From NCBI RefSeq assembly GCF_000192475.1, contig NZ_AEYW01000024.1, positions 80,708 to 144,707 of the forward strand: 64,000 bases of DNA, read 5' to 3'. The notes beneath the pieces are model-generated. The model was not told where the DNA came from. It did no database searches and saw only the letters and a program-made list of their open reading frames with translations. This stretch comes from Ruegeria conchae (GTDB taxonomy: Bacteria > Pseudomonadota > Alphaproteobacteria > Rhodobacterales > Rhodobacteraceae). Positions 16,091-25,319 of this stretch are shown here, piece by piece (positions within the stretch are counted from its first letter, which is position 1; each line of letters begins with the position of its first letter). A program made the translations under genes and the position numbers.

Positions 16091-18883
16091 CTAGAAATGT
16101 ACGGACAGACCAGCCAAGGGCTTCTGGATTGGAGGTGCGAACTTGGTCAGATCGATGCCTTCAACCGCTGTTTTGTATTCATCCAGCGTTGGTGTACGTC
16201 CCAAAATTGCCGATAGGACAACAACAGGAGTCGAGCCCAACAAGGATTCACCCTTTTTGGTTTCGGAATCCGCAACCACCCGGCCTTGGAACAGGCGTGT
16301 CGATGTGGCTAGAACCGTATCCCCTTTGGCTGCTTTTTCCTGGTTGCCCATGCAAAGGTTGCAGCCCGGACGTTCAAGATAAAGGATGTTTTCGTATTCG
16401 GTACGGGCCTGGACCTTAGGCGCAGCATCGTCAAACTCAAATCCGCAATACTTCTGCAGAATTTCCCAGTCGCCCTCTTCCTTCAATTCATCAACAATAT
16501 TGTAAGTCGGAGCGGCCACGACGAGCGGAGCCTTAAATGTGACATCGCCCTGATCAGCCTCGAGATTGCGCAACATCTGAGCGACGATCTTGATATCACC
16601 CTTGTGCACCATGCATGATCCAACAAACCCAAGGTCCACTTTCTTTTCTGCGCGATAGAATGAAATCGGGCGGATGGTGTCGTGGGTATAACGCTTTGAG
16701 ACATCCGCATTGTTGACGTCTGGGTCCGCGATCATTGGTTCAACGATTTCATCCAGATCGACAATGACCTCGGCAGCGTATTTGGCATTTTCATCGGGTG
16801 TCAACGCGGGTTTCTCGCCCGACCTGATCTGCTCGATGCGCTTGTCCGCGATCTCGATCAAGCTGTTGAGCATCCGGGCATCGTTCTCCATGCCCTTTTC
16901 GATCATGATCTTGATGCGCGATTTGGCAATCTCCAGTGACTCGATCAGGGTCTCGTCGTTGGATATGCAGATTGAAGCTTTGGCTTTCATTTCCGCAGTC
17001 CAGTCGGTGAAGGTAAAGGCCTGGTCCGCCAACAGCGTTCCAATATGCACTTCGATGATCCGACCCTGGAATACGTTATCACCGTGTTGTGCCAGCATCT
17101 GCGCCTGTGTCGCATGAACCACGTCGCGAAAGTCCATGTGATCAGCCATCTTGCCCTTAAAGGTCACTTTTACGGATTCAGGGATTGGCATGGTGGCTTC
17201 ACCTGTCGCCAGAGCTAGAGCCACGGTGCCAGAGTCCGCGCCAAAAGCGACACCTTTGGACATCCGGGTATGACTGTCACCACCAATGATGATTGCCCAA
17301 TCGTCAACAGTAATGTCGTTGAGAACCTTGTGGATAACGTCTGTCATCGCGTGATAGACGCCCTTTGGATCACGACCGGTAATCAAGCCAAATTTGTGCA
17401 TGAAAGCCATCAATTTGGGCGTATTGGCCTGCGCTTTGGCATCCCAGACAGAAGCCGTGTGACATCCCGACTGATAGGCCCCGTCGACCGAAGGAGAAAG
17501 GACCGTAGCGGCCATGGCCTCAAGCTCTTGTGCCGTCATTGGTCCGGTTGTGTCCTGACTGCCAACGATGTTGACGCGCACCCGCACGTCAGACCCTGCG
17601 TGCAGCACCTTGTCGGACGCTACACCCAGTGCGTTTGCGTTAAAGATCTTCTCGACCGCGGTCAGACCTTGATCTTCGACGCTGATTTCCTTTGAAGACG
17701 CAAAGACCTGCGGTGCTTCGATCCCCAGAGTTTCAGCGGCGAATGTCTGCAGTTTTTTGCCGAACACGATGGCATAAGACCCACCAGCCTTCATGAACTC
17801 CATCTTTTGCGGTGTGAATGATCCGGCCATATCGACCAGTTCATCGCTGCCATCTTCGCTAAATAGTTTCTTTTGCTTTGTGTCGATTGTCAGAACGGTT
17901 CCGGTCGCAACCGAGTATTTCTGTTCGAGCACCGGGTTGCCGTCATTGTTCGGGATCGGCTTGCCGTCTTCATCCGTCTTTCTGACCCAGTTCTTAAGGT
18001 CCACACCGATCCCACCGGTCACGCCTACCGTGGTCAGGAAAATGGGAGAGATGCCATTCGTTCCCGCCACGACGGGTGCGACGTTGACAAACGGAACATA
18101 CGGGCTAGCCTGCTTGCCGGTCCAAAGGGCCACGTTGTTAACCCCAGACATGCGCGATGATCCGACGCCCATCGTGCCTTTTTCAGCGACCAGCATGACA
18201 CGTGCATCTGGATGCTTAAGTTTCAGTGCCTCAATTTCTTTTTGAGCGTCTTCCGAAATCAGACACTTGCCGTGCAGCTCACGATCAGCGCGGGAATGTG
18301 CCTGATTGCCTGGGCTTAGGAGGTCGGTTGAGATATCGCCCTCTGCAGCCACATAGGTGACAACTTTGATTTCTTCGTCGACCTCAGGAAGCTTGGTAAA
18401 GAACTCTGCCTTGGCGTAGCTGTCCAGAAGGTCTGAAGCTATGGCATTGCCTGCCTCATAGGCCGACTTGATGCGATCTGTATCGACCTCGTAAAGAAAG
18501 ACCTGAGTCTTGAGCACCTCAGCCGCATCGCGCGCTGTCGCTTCGTCGGTGCCCAGTGCAAGGTCAAGCAACACTTCGACCGACGGGCCGCCTTTCATGT
18601 GGCTCAATAGCTCATAGGCGAAAGCTGCCTTGATTTCCTCGACCTCAACAGTGCCCAGAATGATCTCTTTTAAAAATTGCGCTTTTTCACCCGCGGCGCT
18701 CGTGGTGCCGGGCAGGGTGTTATAGATAAAGTGGTGCAGGCATTCATCGCGGTGCGCACTGCCGGAGTCTCTGATATGGTCAATAACTTCGCGGGTCAGT
18801 GCACCGTCATCGATGGGCTTGGGGCTGAGACCCTGTTGCTTGCGGTCTTCAATCTCGGTCAAGTAGTCGTTGTAGAGGCTCAT
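16091..18883 (-). CDS. acnB: Aconitate hydratase B
   Basis: Iron-sulfur TCA-cycle enzyme converting citrate to isocitrate; AcnB can also dehydrate 2-methylcitrate-pathway intermediates. The chosen start at 18883 gives MSLYNDYLTEIEDRKQQGL, which aligns with the usual AcnB N-terminus; upstream in-frame Mets add an unsupported 36 residues. The 930-residue protein has the HEAT-like N-domain, a swivel domain with GSSRMSGVNNVA, GGDSHTRMS, and cluster ligands in GSCMVHKG (about residue 756) and GCNLCMGN (about 840). It is longer than E. coli AcnB (865), as is common in alphaproteobacteria. It appears monocistronic and its stop adjoins the class V aminotransferase relic. Confidence 0.95.
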   Translation of the reverse strand: MSLYNDYLTEIEDRKQQGLSPKPIDDGALTREVIDHIRDSGSAHRDECLHHFIYNTLPGTTSAAGEKAQFLKEIILGTVEVEEIKAAFAYELLSHMKGGPSVEVLLDLALGTDEATARDAAEVLKTQVFLYEVDTDRIKSAYEAGNAIASDLLDSYAKAEFFTKLPEVDEEIKVVTYVAAEGDISTDLLSPGNQAHSRADRELHGKCLISEDAQKEIEALKLKHPDARVMLVAEKGTMGVGSSRMSGVNNVALWTGKQASPYVPFVNVAPVVAGTNGISPIFLTTVGVTGGIGVDLKNWVRKTDEDGKPIPNNDGNPVLEQKYSVATGTVLTIDTKQKKLFSEDGSDELVDMAGSFTPQKMEFMKAGGSYAIVFGKKLQTFAAETLGIEAPQVFASSKEISVEDQGLTAVEKIFNANALGVASDKVLHAGSDVRVRVNIVGSQDTTGPMTAQELEAMAATVLSPSVDGAYQSGCHTASVWDAKAQANTPKLMAFMHKFGLITGRDPKGVYHAMTDVIHKVLNDITVDDWAIIIGGDSHTRMSKGVAFGADSGTVALALATGEATMPIPESVKVTFKGKMADHMDFRDVVHATQAQMLAQHGDNVFQGRIIEVHIGTLLADQAFTFTDWTAEMKAKASICISNDETLIESLEIAKSRIKIMIEKGMENDARMLNSLIEIADKRIEQIRSGEKPALTPDENAKYAAEVIVDLDEIVEPMIADPDVNNADVSKRYTHDTIRPISFYRAEKKVDLGFVGSCMVHKGDIKIVAQMLRNLEADQGDVTFKAPLVVAAPTYNIVDELKEEGDWEILQKYCGFEFDDAAPKVQARTEYENILYLERPGCNLCMGNQEKAAKGDTVLATSTRLFQGRVVADSETKKGESLLGSTPVVVLSAILGRTPTLDEYKTAVEGIDLTKFAPPIQKPLAGLSVHF

Positions 18884-19047
18884 GTTATTTTTCCGCATCT
18901 CTGGCATGCTATGGGGCGATATTCGTGGCGGCATAATTGTCGCTGGATCAGTATAGTATACTTTCGTATACATTAGATTGACGGAGTTCAAGCGCCGGAT
19001 TGCCGCATATTATATGAAAATCCTTTAGGCCATCTCGAATCCCGGTG

Positions 19048-19080
19048 CATTCCCTCTAAGTTTTAAGATTGCAGGGAATG
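19048..19080. promoter_or_regulatory. Inverted repeat upstream of acnB
   Basis: CATTCCCT (19048-19055) and AGGGAATG (19073-19080) are perfect 8-bp inverted arms separated by 17 bp, lying 165-197 bp upstream of the acnB start. They could be an operator or an mRNA stem. The rest of 18884-19423 is without a gene I can identify, except the doubtful frame at 19151. Confidence 0.3.
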
Positions 19081-19150
19081 GGCAACGAAAAGGTGGGCGC
19101 AATTCTCAAAGCCCTAGAGACAACCCTTTTCTACCTGCGATTAGTCAAGG

Positions 19151-19387
19151 TTACCTGCCGTTAAACAGCGCTTTTGCGATCGCTCCAGGTGCCGAGCAAT
19201 GGGGGGTGAGGGCGCGGTTCATAGACCCAATGTGCAGTGCATAGAATACAGTGTTGAGGCCAGCGCGAAGGCGGTGCTCCCATTCTTGAGTATCCGCAAC
19301 CACGCCCTGTTCGGTGGTCACAGCCCCGGTTAAAACCTGATCAGGCAAAGCCAACCGCACCTTGGCAAGCCACGGAATGCCTGACAC
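19151..19387 (-). other. Unassigned 78-codon frame upstream of acnB
   Basis: An open frame on the - strand between acnB and the divergent DUF1045 gene. The translation looks moderately protein-like (PWLAKVRLALPDQVLTG, then IGSMNRALTPHCSAP), but I recognise no family and see no ribosome site before its GTG/ATG candidates. The frame is open further upstream without a start, so it may be the C-terminal remnant of a lost gene. Listed only so the gap is described. Confidence 0.22.
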
Positions 19388-19409
19388 ATCGCTATCACAG
19401 AGGATGCAG
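19381..19409 (+). promoter_or_regulatory. Candidate Pho-box-like repeats upstream of DUF1045 gene
   Basis: CTGACAC (19381-19387) and CTATCAC (19392-19398) recur at 11-bp spacing, the geometry of PhoB half-sites (consensus CTGTCAT/CTGTCAC). The downstream ATG is at 19424, so a PhoB-activated start site would be nearly on the ribosome site. This is a caveat against the assignment. Confidence 0.3.
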
Positions 19410-19423
19410 GATAAGAGGAGTTC

Positions 19424-20095
19424 ATGTCGTATACTCGTTTTGCGATCTACTATGTTCCACCCCAGGGGCCGTTTGCCCGTTTCGGGGCATCCTGGCTCGG
19501 TTGGGACATTATCAGCGCGTGTGAAGCGCCTTTATTCGATTTTCCCGGTTTGGATGGAATCACGATGACGCCGCGCAAATATGGCTTTCACGGAACGTTG
19601 AAACCGCCATTTCGGTTGGCCGGTGACAGCACAGCCGAGGAACTGCACATGCGCGTGGCAGAGTTGGCGTCGGGGCTTGCTCCAGCGAAATGCGACGGTT
19701 TGGAACTGACCAGACTTGGCCGCTTTTTGGCGCTGATACCGCGCGGCGAATCTAATGCGTTGCAACGGGTCGCTGCGGCCTGCGTCCAAGACTTGGATGA
19801 ATTCCGAGCGCGCTTGTCTGTGGCAGAACTTGAACGGCGGCGGCGACCGGGGATGAGTGCCCGTCAGAATGCCCTATTGACCCAATGGGGTTACCCGTAT
19901 GTGATGGACGAATTCCGATTCCACATGACCCTTACTGCACGGTTGCCCAAGCAGGATATTTCGGACTGGACAGAAACGATATTGAAGTCTCTGCCTGAGC
20001 TGCCGGTTCCGTTTGTTGTTGATCAGATCGCGTTGTGTGGTGAACGCAAAGATGGGCGGTTTGAGTTGATTCATCGCTACAAGCTCGCGGGTTGA
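19424..20095 (+). CDS. DUF1045 2H-phosphoesterase, phosphonate-associated
   Basis: Cytoplasmic protein of 223 residues in the DUF1045 family found next to C-P lyase (phn) genes. It has the two HxT motifs of 2H phosphodiesterases: HGTLK at residue 56 and HMTLT at about 167, which together form the cyclic-phosphodiester active site. GAGGAG lies 5-6 nt before the ATG. Family context suggests hydrolysis of a cyclic ribose phosphate made during C-P bond cleavage, but the activity is inferred. No phnGHIJKLM genes are in the window; the only phosphonate-type neighbour is the convergent PhnD-like gene. Confidence 0.85.
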   Translation: MSYTRFAIYYVPPQGPFARFGASWLGWDIISACEAPLFDFPGLDGITMTPRKYGFHGTLKPPFRLAGDSTAEELHMRVAELASGLAPAKCDGLELTRLGRFLALIPRGESNALQRVAAACVQDLDEFRARLSVAELERRRRPGMSARQNALLTQWGYPYVMDEFRFHMTLTARLPKQDISDWTETILKSLPELPVPFVVDQIALCGERKDGRFELIHRYKLAG

Positions 20096-20144
20096 ATCAG
20101 ATTGCCTTTCAATCTTTGATCCGAAGCTTCGATAAACGCTCAAA

Positions 20145-20885
20145 TCAAGGTGGGTTGGGGATCTCGGTGTATTTGTCTTTTGGAATTCGGACGATACCAC
20201 GCAATCCGAGAAGGCCCCGATCGAGCGGATCAAGGAGTTCGATCGCAGATTTCACTGCATTGAATATGGAATCTGCGTCATTTCCATTCGCGGTAATAAG
20301 CGGCAATCCAGGTGTAGGCGCGGTCCAATCCAGAACCCGCAATTCCTGTGCGAACGCATCATGCTTCTCCATCAGTTTCCAGGACATAGCGTCTAGCGAT
20401 GCGATGTCCGCACGTCCTGAGGCGACCGCTTGAGCTGATTTGACATGCTGTTCCGTGTGTAGGCGATTTTGAAACCAAAAACCGTGCTTGCGTAGATGCC
20501 AGTACGGAGCAGCGTAACCTGACTGCGAGAATGTCTGATTAAACGCAAAGATTGACTCGCTGAATTCTACGATGTCCTGTCGGGCATCATCGGAACGCAC
20601 GACAAGTGCACTTCGATAATATCCTGGGGGGCAGCCTTCAAGCCCGTAGTCCGGTGTGCCGACCAGCTCGACCAAGTCATGCAGCCAGATGCGATACGGC
20701 ATGCCGCAAGTCTGGCTTAATACCAAATTCGGGTTTTTCCAGACAAAAAACTCTTCTGCGTTCTGAGAGAGATGTTCGGGGCCATCTATACCTAATTCAT
20801 TCAGGTTCCGAAGTATCAGCTGCCAATACCGATCATGGGCTGCTGCCAGCTGCGGGCGCTGATACATCATCAGATTTGCAATCAT
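20145..20885 (-). CDS. PhnD-like phosphate/phosphonate-binding domain protein without signal peptide
   Basis: 246-residue protein of the PhnD/PtxB-type binding-protein fold (PF12974-like). GYYRSALVVRSDD (about residue 87), the gap-closing SGYAAPYWHL region and ASGRADIASLDAMSW (about 158) are characteristic: PhnD proteins use Tyr and Asp at such places to bind the phosphonate head. It begins MIANLMMYQRPQLAAAHDRYW, directly with the first strand, and has no hydrophobic leader. Either it is cytoplasmic, perhaps a sensor or carrier, or an export leader was lost. No permease or ATPase of a phosphonate importer is adjacent. Confidence 0.75.
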   Translation of the reverse strand: MIANLMMYQRPQLAAAHDRYWQLILRNLNELGIDGPEHLSQNAEEFFVWKNPNLVLSQTCGMPYRIWLHDLVELVGTPDYGLEGCPPGYYRSALVVRSDDARQDIVEFSESIFAFNQTFSQSGYAAPYWHLRKHGFWFQNRLHTEQHVKSAQAVASGRADIASLDAMSWKLMEKHDAFAQELRVLDWTAPTPGLPLITANGNDADSIFNAVKSAIELLDPLDRGLLGLRGIVRIPKDKYTEIPNPP

Positions 20886-20992
20886 TCTGTTCAGAGCCTT
20901 GGTTGGTGCACACTGTTCCTTTGGTTAGCATGTCTGTCTTGCATTGGAAGTCCTGGCTCATAGAAAGTAATTGCATCCTAGATATAATTTTA

Positions 20993-21008
20993 ATATTTCA
21001 CGAAATAT
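20993..21008. promoter_or_regulatory. Candidate ArsR operator overlapping the operon start codon
   Basis: ATATTTC-AC-GAAATAT is a perfect 7-bp dyad (20993-21008) that runs into the ATG at 21007. A TATAAT box at 20983-20988 puts transcription start near 20995, so the operator sits where a dimeric ArsR would block polymerase. A wider inverted pair, AGATATA (20980) and TATATCT (21016), encloses it. The leader would be about 12 nt or less. Confidence 0.5.
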
Positions 21009-21840
21009 GGAATCATATATCTCAAACCAACTTAACACATTAGGCCATCCACATCGGCTAGCGGTGTTTCGGATGCTTATGCGGCGATATCCTGATCGGG
21101 TACCGGCTGGAGAGCTGGGTTCGGCGCTCGATATCAAGCCCAGCACCATGTCGAGCTATCTTAGTGCACTGCAGAACGCTCAGATCATAAATCAGCAGAG
21201 GGTTGGAACTTCTTTGCTCTATGCAATTGATATGCATTCTGTGCGGAAAATGCTCGACTACTTATTCTTGGATTGCTGCCTCGGACGACCTGATTTGTGT
21301 ATGCCCTTCGATTTGGGAAATGACGTCGAGGATGATCGGAAATTCAACGTGCTGTTCCTCTGCGTAGGAAATTCAGCCCGCTCTATCTTTGCGGAATCGC
21401 TGCTTCGTGAAATTGCCGGGGATCGGTTCAATGTATTCTCGGCAGGGATCAAGCCTTCCTCTGAATTGAACCCGTTTGCCCTTCAGGTGCTGAAAGACAA
21501 AGGCCACGATATCTCGGCTTTGCGTTCAAAGAACATAGCTGAATTCTCAGGGCCGAATGCACCAGACCTCGATTTCGTTTTTACGGTTTGCAATCAGGCG
21601 GCAAACGAGGAATGCCCGGCTTGGGATGGCCAACCGATCAGCGGTCATTGGGGCATGGCGGATCCGGTCAAGGCCGAGGGTACCCATGCGGAGAAGGGCC
21701 TCGCGTTTCAAAACGCCTATGGTGCACTTAAACGTCGGATTGAGGCCTTTTCTGCGTTGCCGGTCGAAAGCCTTGATCGCCTCGCCTTGCAATCCGCCAT
21801 CGATGAAATCGGCAAATCTGCCGCTGAGAGTACAACATGA
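21007..21840 (+). CDS. ArsR repressor-ArsC arsenate reductase fusion
   Basis: One 277-residue polypeptide with two domains. Residues about 1-85 are an ArsR/SmtB winged helix ([20 protein letters not shown]). Next comes a CC-x6-C cysteine cluster ([11 protein letters not shown], about 91-99), a candidate As(III) site. Residues about 113-260 are a low-molecular-weight-phosphatase-type arsenate reductase with P-loop CVGNSARS (Cys about 119) and a downstream Cys pair ([10 protein letters not shown]), as in thioredoxin-coupled ArsC. The start at 21007 is chosen because the TATAAT at 20983 excludes the in-frame TTG at 20971. It overlaps the GAPDH gene by ATGA, so sensing and arsenate reduction are coupled to the operon. 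Confidence 0.9.
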   Translation: MESYISNQLNTLGHPHRLAVFRMLMRRYPDRVPAGELGSALDIKPSTMSSYLSALQNAQIINQQRVGTSLLYAIDMHSVRKMLDYLFLDCCLGRPDLCMPFDLGNDVEDDRKFNVLFLCVGNSARSIFAESLLREIAGDRFNVFSAGIKPSSELNPFALQVLKDKGHDISALRSKNIAEFSGPNAPDLDFVFTVCNQAANEECPAWDGQPISGHWGMADPVKAEGTHAEKGLAFQNAYGALKRRIEAFSALPVESLDRLALQSAIDEIGKSAAESTT

Positions 21841-22835
21841 CAACTTATGCAGTGAATGGCCTAGGCCGGATGGGAAAGCTTGCCCTGAAGCCGCTTTTGG
21901 AACGCGGGGCACGTGTCGCATGGATCAACGACGCGGTGGGTAACGCCGCAATGCACGCGCACTTGTTAGAGTTTGATTCTGTGCACGGCCGTTGGGCTGG
22001 GTCTTTCGATCATGATGACGAAAGCATCACCATCAATGGAACGCGCATACCGTTCGTCGGAACAAACGACCTGACAAAACTCCCACTGGATGGCATCGAC
22101 ATGGTGATCGATTGCACGGGTGCCTTCAAGACCGAGGTCAAGTTGGCCCCGTATTTTGAAGCCGGTGTTAAGAAGGTGGTTGTCTCTGCGCCGGTCAAGG
22201 GCGGTCCGGCCTCTAACATTGTATATGGTGTCAACGAAGATACATATGACCCCAAAATGCATCACATTGTGACTGCAGCATCCTGCACGACCAATTGTCT
22301 CGCTCCGGTCGTAAAAGTCATTCATGAAAACCTTGGAATCCGGCACGGGTCGATGACCACGATTCATGACGTGACCAACACGCAGACAATGGTAGATCGT
22401 CCCGCCAAGGACCTGCGTCGTGCGCGCTCGGCATTGAATTCGTTGATCCCAACCACAACTGGATCAGCAACGGCCATTACGCTGATCTATCCGGAACTAA
22501 AGGGTCGATTGAATGGCCATGCCGTGCGTGTTCCATTGCTGAATGCGTCGCTGACAGATTGTGTTTTCGAGGTTGAACGAGAAACAACCATTGAGGAGGT
22601 CAATGGCTTGTTCAAGGCTGCCGCTGAAGGGCAACTCAGCGGTATTCTAGGTTATGAAACGCGACCCTTGGTGTCGGCAGATTATACAAACGACCAACGC
22701 TCTTCGATCGTTGATGCACCTTCAACCATGGTGGTGAATGGCACCCAGGTGAAAATCTATGCGTGGTATGACAATGAATTCGGATATGCGCATCGCCTGG
22801 TCGATGTTGCCTTGATGGTCGGGGCATCATTGTGA
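21837..22835 (+). CDS. Glyceraldehyde-3-phosphate dehydrogenase, arsenate-resistance type
   Basis: 332-residue GAPDH with N-terminal NGLGRMGK nucleotide loop and the active-site [10 protein letters not shown] (nucleophile Cys about 150). In ars operons this enzyme uses arsenate in place of phosphate to make 1-arseno-3-phosphoglycerate, which the neighbouring ArsJ exports. It overlaps the ArsR-ArsC gene by 4 nt and ArsJ by 4 nt (GTGA), so translation is coupled. The loop MGKLALKP departs from the usual housekeeping NGFGRIGR, in line with a specialised paralogue. A housekeeping role is unlikely here. Confidence 0.9.
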   Translation: MTTYAVNGLGRMGKLALKPLLERGARVAWINDAVGNAAMHAHLLEFDSVHGRWAGSFDHDDESITINGTRIPFVGTNDLTKLPLDGIDMVIDCTGAFKTEVKLAPYFEAGVKKVVVSAPVKGGPASNIVYGVNEDTYDPKMHHIVTAASCTTNCLAPVVKVIHENLGIRHGSMTTIHDVTNTQTMVDRPAKDLRRARSALNSLIPTTTGSATAITLIYPELKGRLNGHAVRVPLLNASLTDCVFEVERETTIEEVNGLFKAAAEGQLSGILGYETRPLVSADYTNDQRSSIVDAPSTMVVNGTQVKIYAWYDNEFGYAHRLVDVALMVGASL

Positions 22836-24097
22836 CGCAAAGACCTGATGGTCTGCCGGCCTACATCGCCGTAACGGCCGCCTATTGGGCGTTTATGCTG
22901 ACCGATGGGGCGCTCAGGATGCTGGTGCTGTTGCACTTTCATACTCTGGGCTTCTCTCCGGTGCAGTTGGCTTACCTGTTTGTTTTATACGAGATCGCTG
23001 GAATGGTGACCAACCTCGCTGCAGGTTGGATTGCGGCCCGGTTTGGGCTGGCGGCAACTCTCTATGCAGGCCTGGCGCTGCAGATCGTGGCCTTGCTAGC
23101 GCTGACGCAGCTTGACCCGCAATGGGCCATGAGTGTTTCGGTGGCATTTGTGATGATTGTTCAGGGGGCAAGTGGGGTCGCCAAGGACCTGGCAAAGATG
23201 TCGTCAAAATCGGCAGTCAAACTGCTTGCCCCAGCCGAAGGTGGCGGTCTATTCCGATGGGTTGCCATCCTGACAGGATCAAAGAATGCCGTGAAAGGTA
23301 TTGGTTTCTTGTTCGGGGCGGCGCTGTTGGCGACTTTGGGTATTAATTGGGCCGTTTTACTTATGGCGATTATACTGGCTGTGGTTTTGGGTGCTATTCT
23401 TGCCTTCATGCCAGTCGGTCTTCCCAATGGGCGAAAGGGCGCCAAGTTCTCTGAGGTCTATTCGAATTCGGCCAATGTAAACTGGCTTTCGGCGGCACGG
23501 GTCTTTTTGTTCGGCGCGCGGGACGTTTGGTTTGTCGTCGGCATTCCAATCTATTTCTATGCCGTGCTATCCGATGGCACTGAGGAAGCGAACCGCGCGG
23601 CCTTCTTTATGATCGGCACGTTTATGGCCATCTGGGTGATATTATACGGTGCGGTTCAGGCCAGTGCGCCAAAAATCCTGCGCGCGTCTGAGCGCTCTGA
23701 ACGAGATTTGATACGCGCCGCACGTGACTGGGCTGCTGTTTTATTCTGCATCCCAGCAATTCTGACTGTCGCAGCCCTGCTGTCTACAGGGGCGCAGGCA
23801 TGGCTGACCTTTGCATTGGTGATTGGTTTGCTGCTCTTTGGGGCTATATTCGCGATCAACTCTTCGCTTCATTCCTATCTGATCCTGGCATTCACCAAAT
23901 CTGAAAGGGTCACAATGGATATAGGCTTTTACTATATGGCCAATGCCGCGGGCCGATTGATCGGTACCGTTCTGTCTGGCGTGACCTATCAATTGGGTGG
24001 GCTTCCATTTGTGCTGGGCACTGCAGCAATCATGATCGGCCTTTCTGCACTCATATCCTGTAAACTTACAGCACCGACCAATGAGGCAATCTTATGA
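22832..24097 (+). CDS. arsJ: ArsJ organoarsenical efflux permease (MFS)
   Basis: Twelve-helix major-facilitator membrane protein of 421 residues. Its GTG start overlaps the GAPDH stop and its stop overlaps the Acr3 start. ArsJ proteins expel 1-arseno-3-phosphoglycerate, which breaks down outside to arsenate. The conserved [18 protein letters not shown] loop near residue 121 and [13 protein letters not shown] near 230 suit the ArsJ group. Identification relies mainly on invariant linkage to GAPDH in an ars operon plus these features; other MFS functions are less likely. Confidence 0.88.
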   Translation: MTQRPDGLPAYIAVTAAYWAFMLTDGALRMLVLLHFHTLGFSPVQLAYLFVLYEIAGMVTNLAAGWIAARFGLAATLYAGLALQIVALLALTQLDPQWAMSVSVAFVMIVQGASGVAKDLAKMSSKSAVKLLAPAEGGGLFRWVAILTGSKNAVKGIGFLFGAALLATLGINWAVLLMAIILAVVLGAILAFMPVGLPNGRKGAKFSEVYSNSANVNWLSAARVFLFGARDVWFVVGIPIYFYAVLSDGTEEANRAAFFMIGTFMAIWVILYGAVQASAPKILRASERSERDLIRAARDWAAVLFCIPAILTVAALLSTGAQAWLTFALVIGLLLFGAIFAINSSLHSYLILAFTKSERVTMDIGFYYMANAAGRLIGTVLSGVTYQLGGLPFVLGTAAIMIGLSALISCKLTAPTNEAIL

Positions 24098-25110
24098 GTA
24101 TCTTTGAACGCTACCTGAGCGTCTGGATCGCGCTTGCCATGATCGGGGGTGTATTAATTGGCCAGACAGTGCCCGGGCTGGTCGAGGTTATCGCATCGGC
24201 AGAGGTAGCGAGCGTTAATCTGGTTGTGGCGTTGTTGATCTGGGCAATGGTCTATCCAATGATGGTTGGCGTTGACTTTAGTGCTGTCGCGGGCGTTGCG
24301 CGTCAGCCTCAGGGCTTGATCATCACGCTTGTCGTGAATTGGCTGATAAAGCCTTTCACCATGGCGATCCTCGCTGTTTTGTTCTTTGAGTTCGTCTTCG
24401 CCCCATGGATACAACCTGAAGACGCGGCTCAATACACTGCGGGCCTGATCCTGCTTGGGGCTGCTCCGTGCACTGCAATGGTTTTCGTCTGGTCGCAACT
24501 TACAAAAGGGGACGCAACGTACACATTGGTGCAGGTCTCGGTGAATGATCTGATCATGGTTGTCGCGTTCGCGCCAATAGTAGCATTTTTATTGGGCGTC
24601 ACAGAGATTTCGGTTCCGTGGCAAACGCTTGTCCTGGCAACGGTACTCTATGTAGTTCTGCCCTTAATAGCCGGGTTGATCACGCGCAGGTGGCTTGGGT
24701 CGCAAGATGCAATCGATACATTTTCGACACGTGTAAAGCCCTGGTCGGTTATAGGTTTGATCACCACAGTCGTCATTTTGTTTGGCCTGCAGGGGCAAAC
24801 GATTTTGGCCCGGCCATTTGTAATTGCGCTGATCGCTGTGCCCATATTGGTTCAGAGTTACAGCATATTTTTCTTGGCTTATGGTATGGCCTATGCGTTG
24901 AAAGTTCCGCATCGAATTGCTGCTCCTTGCGCCATGATCGGAACCTCGAATTTCTTTGAACTTGCGGTTGCGGTTGCCATCAGTTTGTTTGGTTTGAATT
25001 CGGGTGCGGCGCTGGCAACCGTCGTTGGGGTGCTCGTCGAGGTCCCGGTGATGTTGTCATTGGTGGCATTTGCAAATCGCACTCGTAGTCGGTTTGCAGT
25101 GCCGGAATAA
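24094..25110 (+). CDS. Acr3-type arsenite efflux permease
   Basis: Ten-helix arsenite/proton antiporter of the ACR3 (ArsB/NhaD-unrelated, BART-type) family, 338 residues. [19 protein letters not shown] (essential Cys about 126) and the late helix with [18 protein letters not shown] containing the conserved Glu are diagnostic. It is the last gene of the arsenic operon, overlapping arsJ by ATGA. It exports As(III) produced by the ArsC domain, so the operon has two exits: As(III) through Acr3 and arsenophosphoglycerate through ArsJ. Confidence 0.92.
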   Translation: MSIFERYLSVWIALAMIGGVLIGQTVPGLVEVIASAEVASVNLVVALLIWAMVYPMMVGVDFSAVAGVARQPQGLIITLVVNWLIKPFTMAILAVLFFEFVFAPWIQPEDAAQYTAGLILLGAAPCTAMVFVWSQLTKGDATYTLVQVSVNDLIMVVAFAPIVAFLLGVTEISVPWQTLVLATVLYVVLPLIAGLITRRWLGSQDAIDTFSTRVKPWSVIGLITTVVILFGLQGQTILARPFVIALIAVPILVQSYSIFFLAYGMAYALKVPHRIAAPCAMIGTSNFFELAVAVAISLFGLNSGAALATVVGVLVEVPVMLSLVAFANRTRSRFAVPE

Positions 25111-25319
25111 TCGCCACAAACTTCTTACGAACTGTCATGCTCTGATTGAATTTTGTTTCCAACCAGGAGTTCAGCGAAGCATTCCAGATCGCGCGTGTGG
25201 GGCTTTTATGCAACGTGCGTGTATTATCGCTTTTGGTCGTTTTGCGCGGAATTCATCACTGACATAATTACAGTTTGTGAGGCTAGGAGTGGACCCGAGG
25301 TTCAATCGGGGAATCAAAT

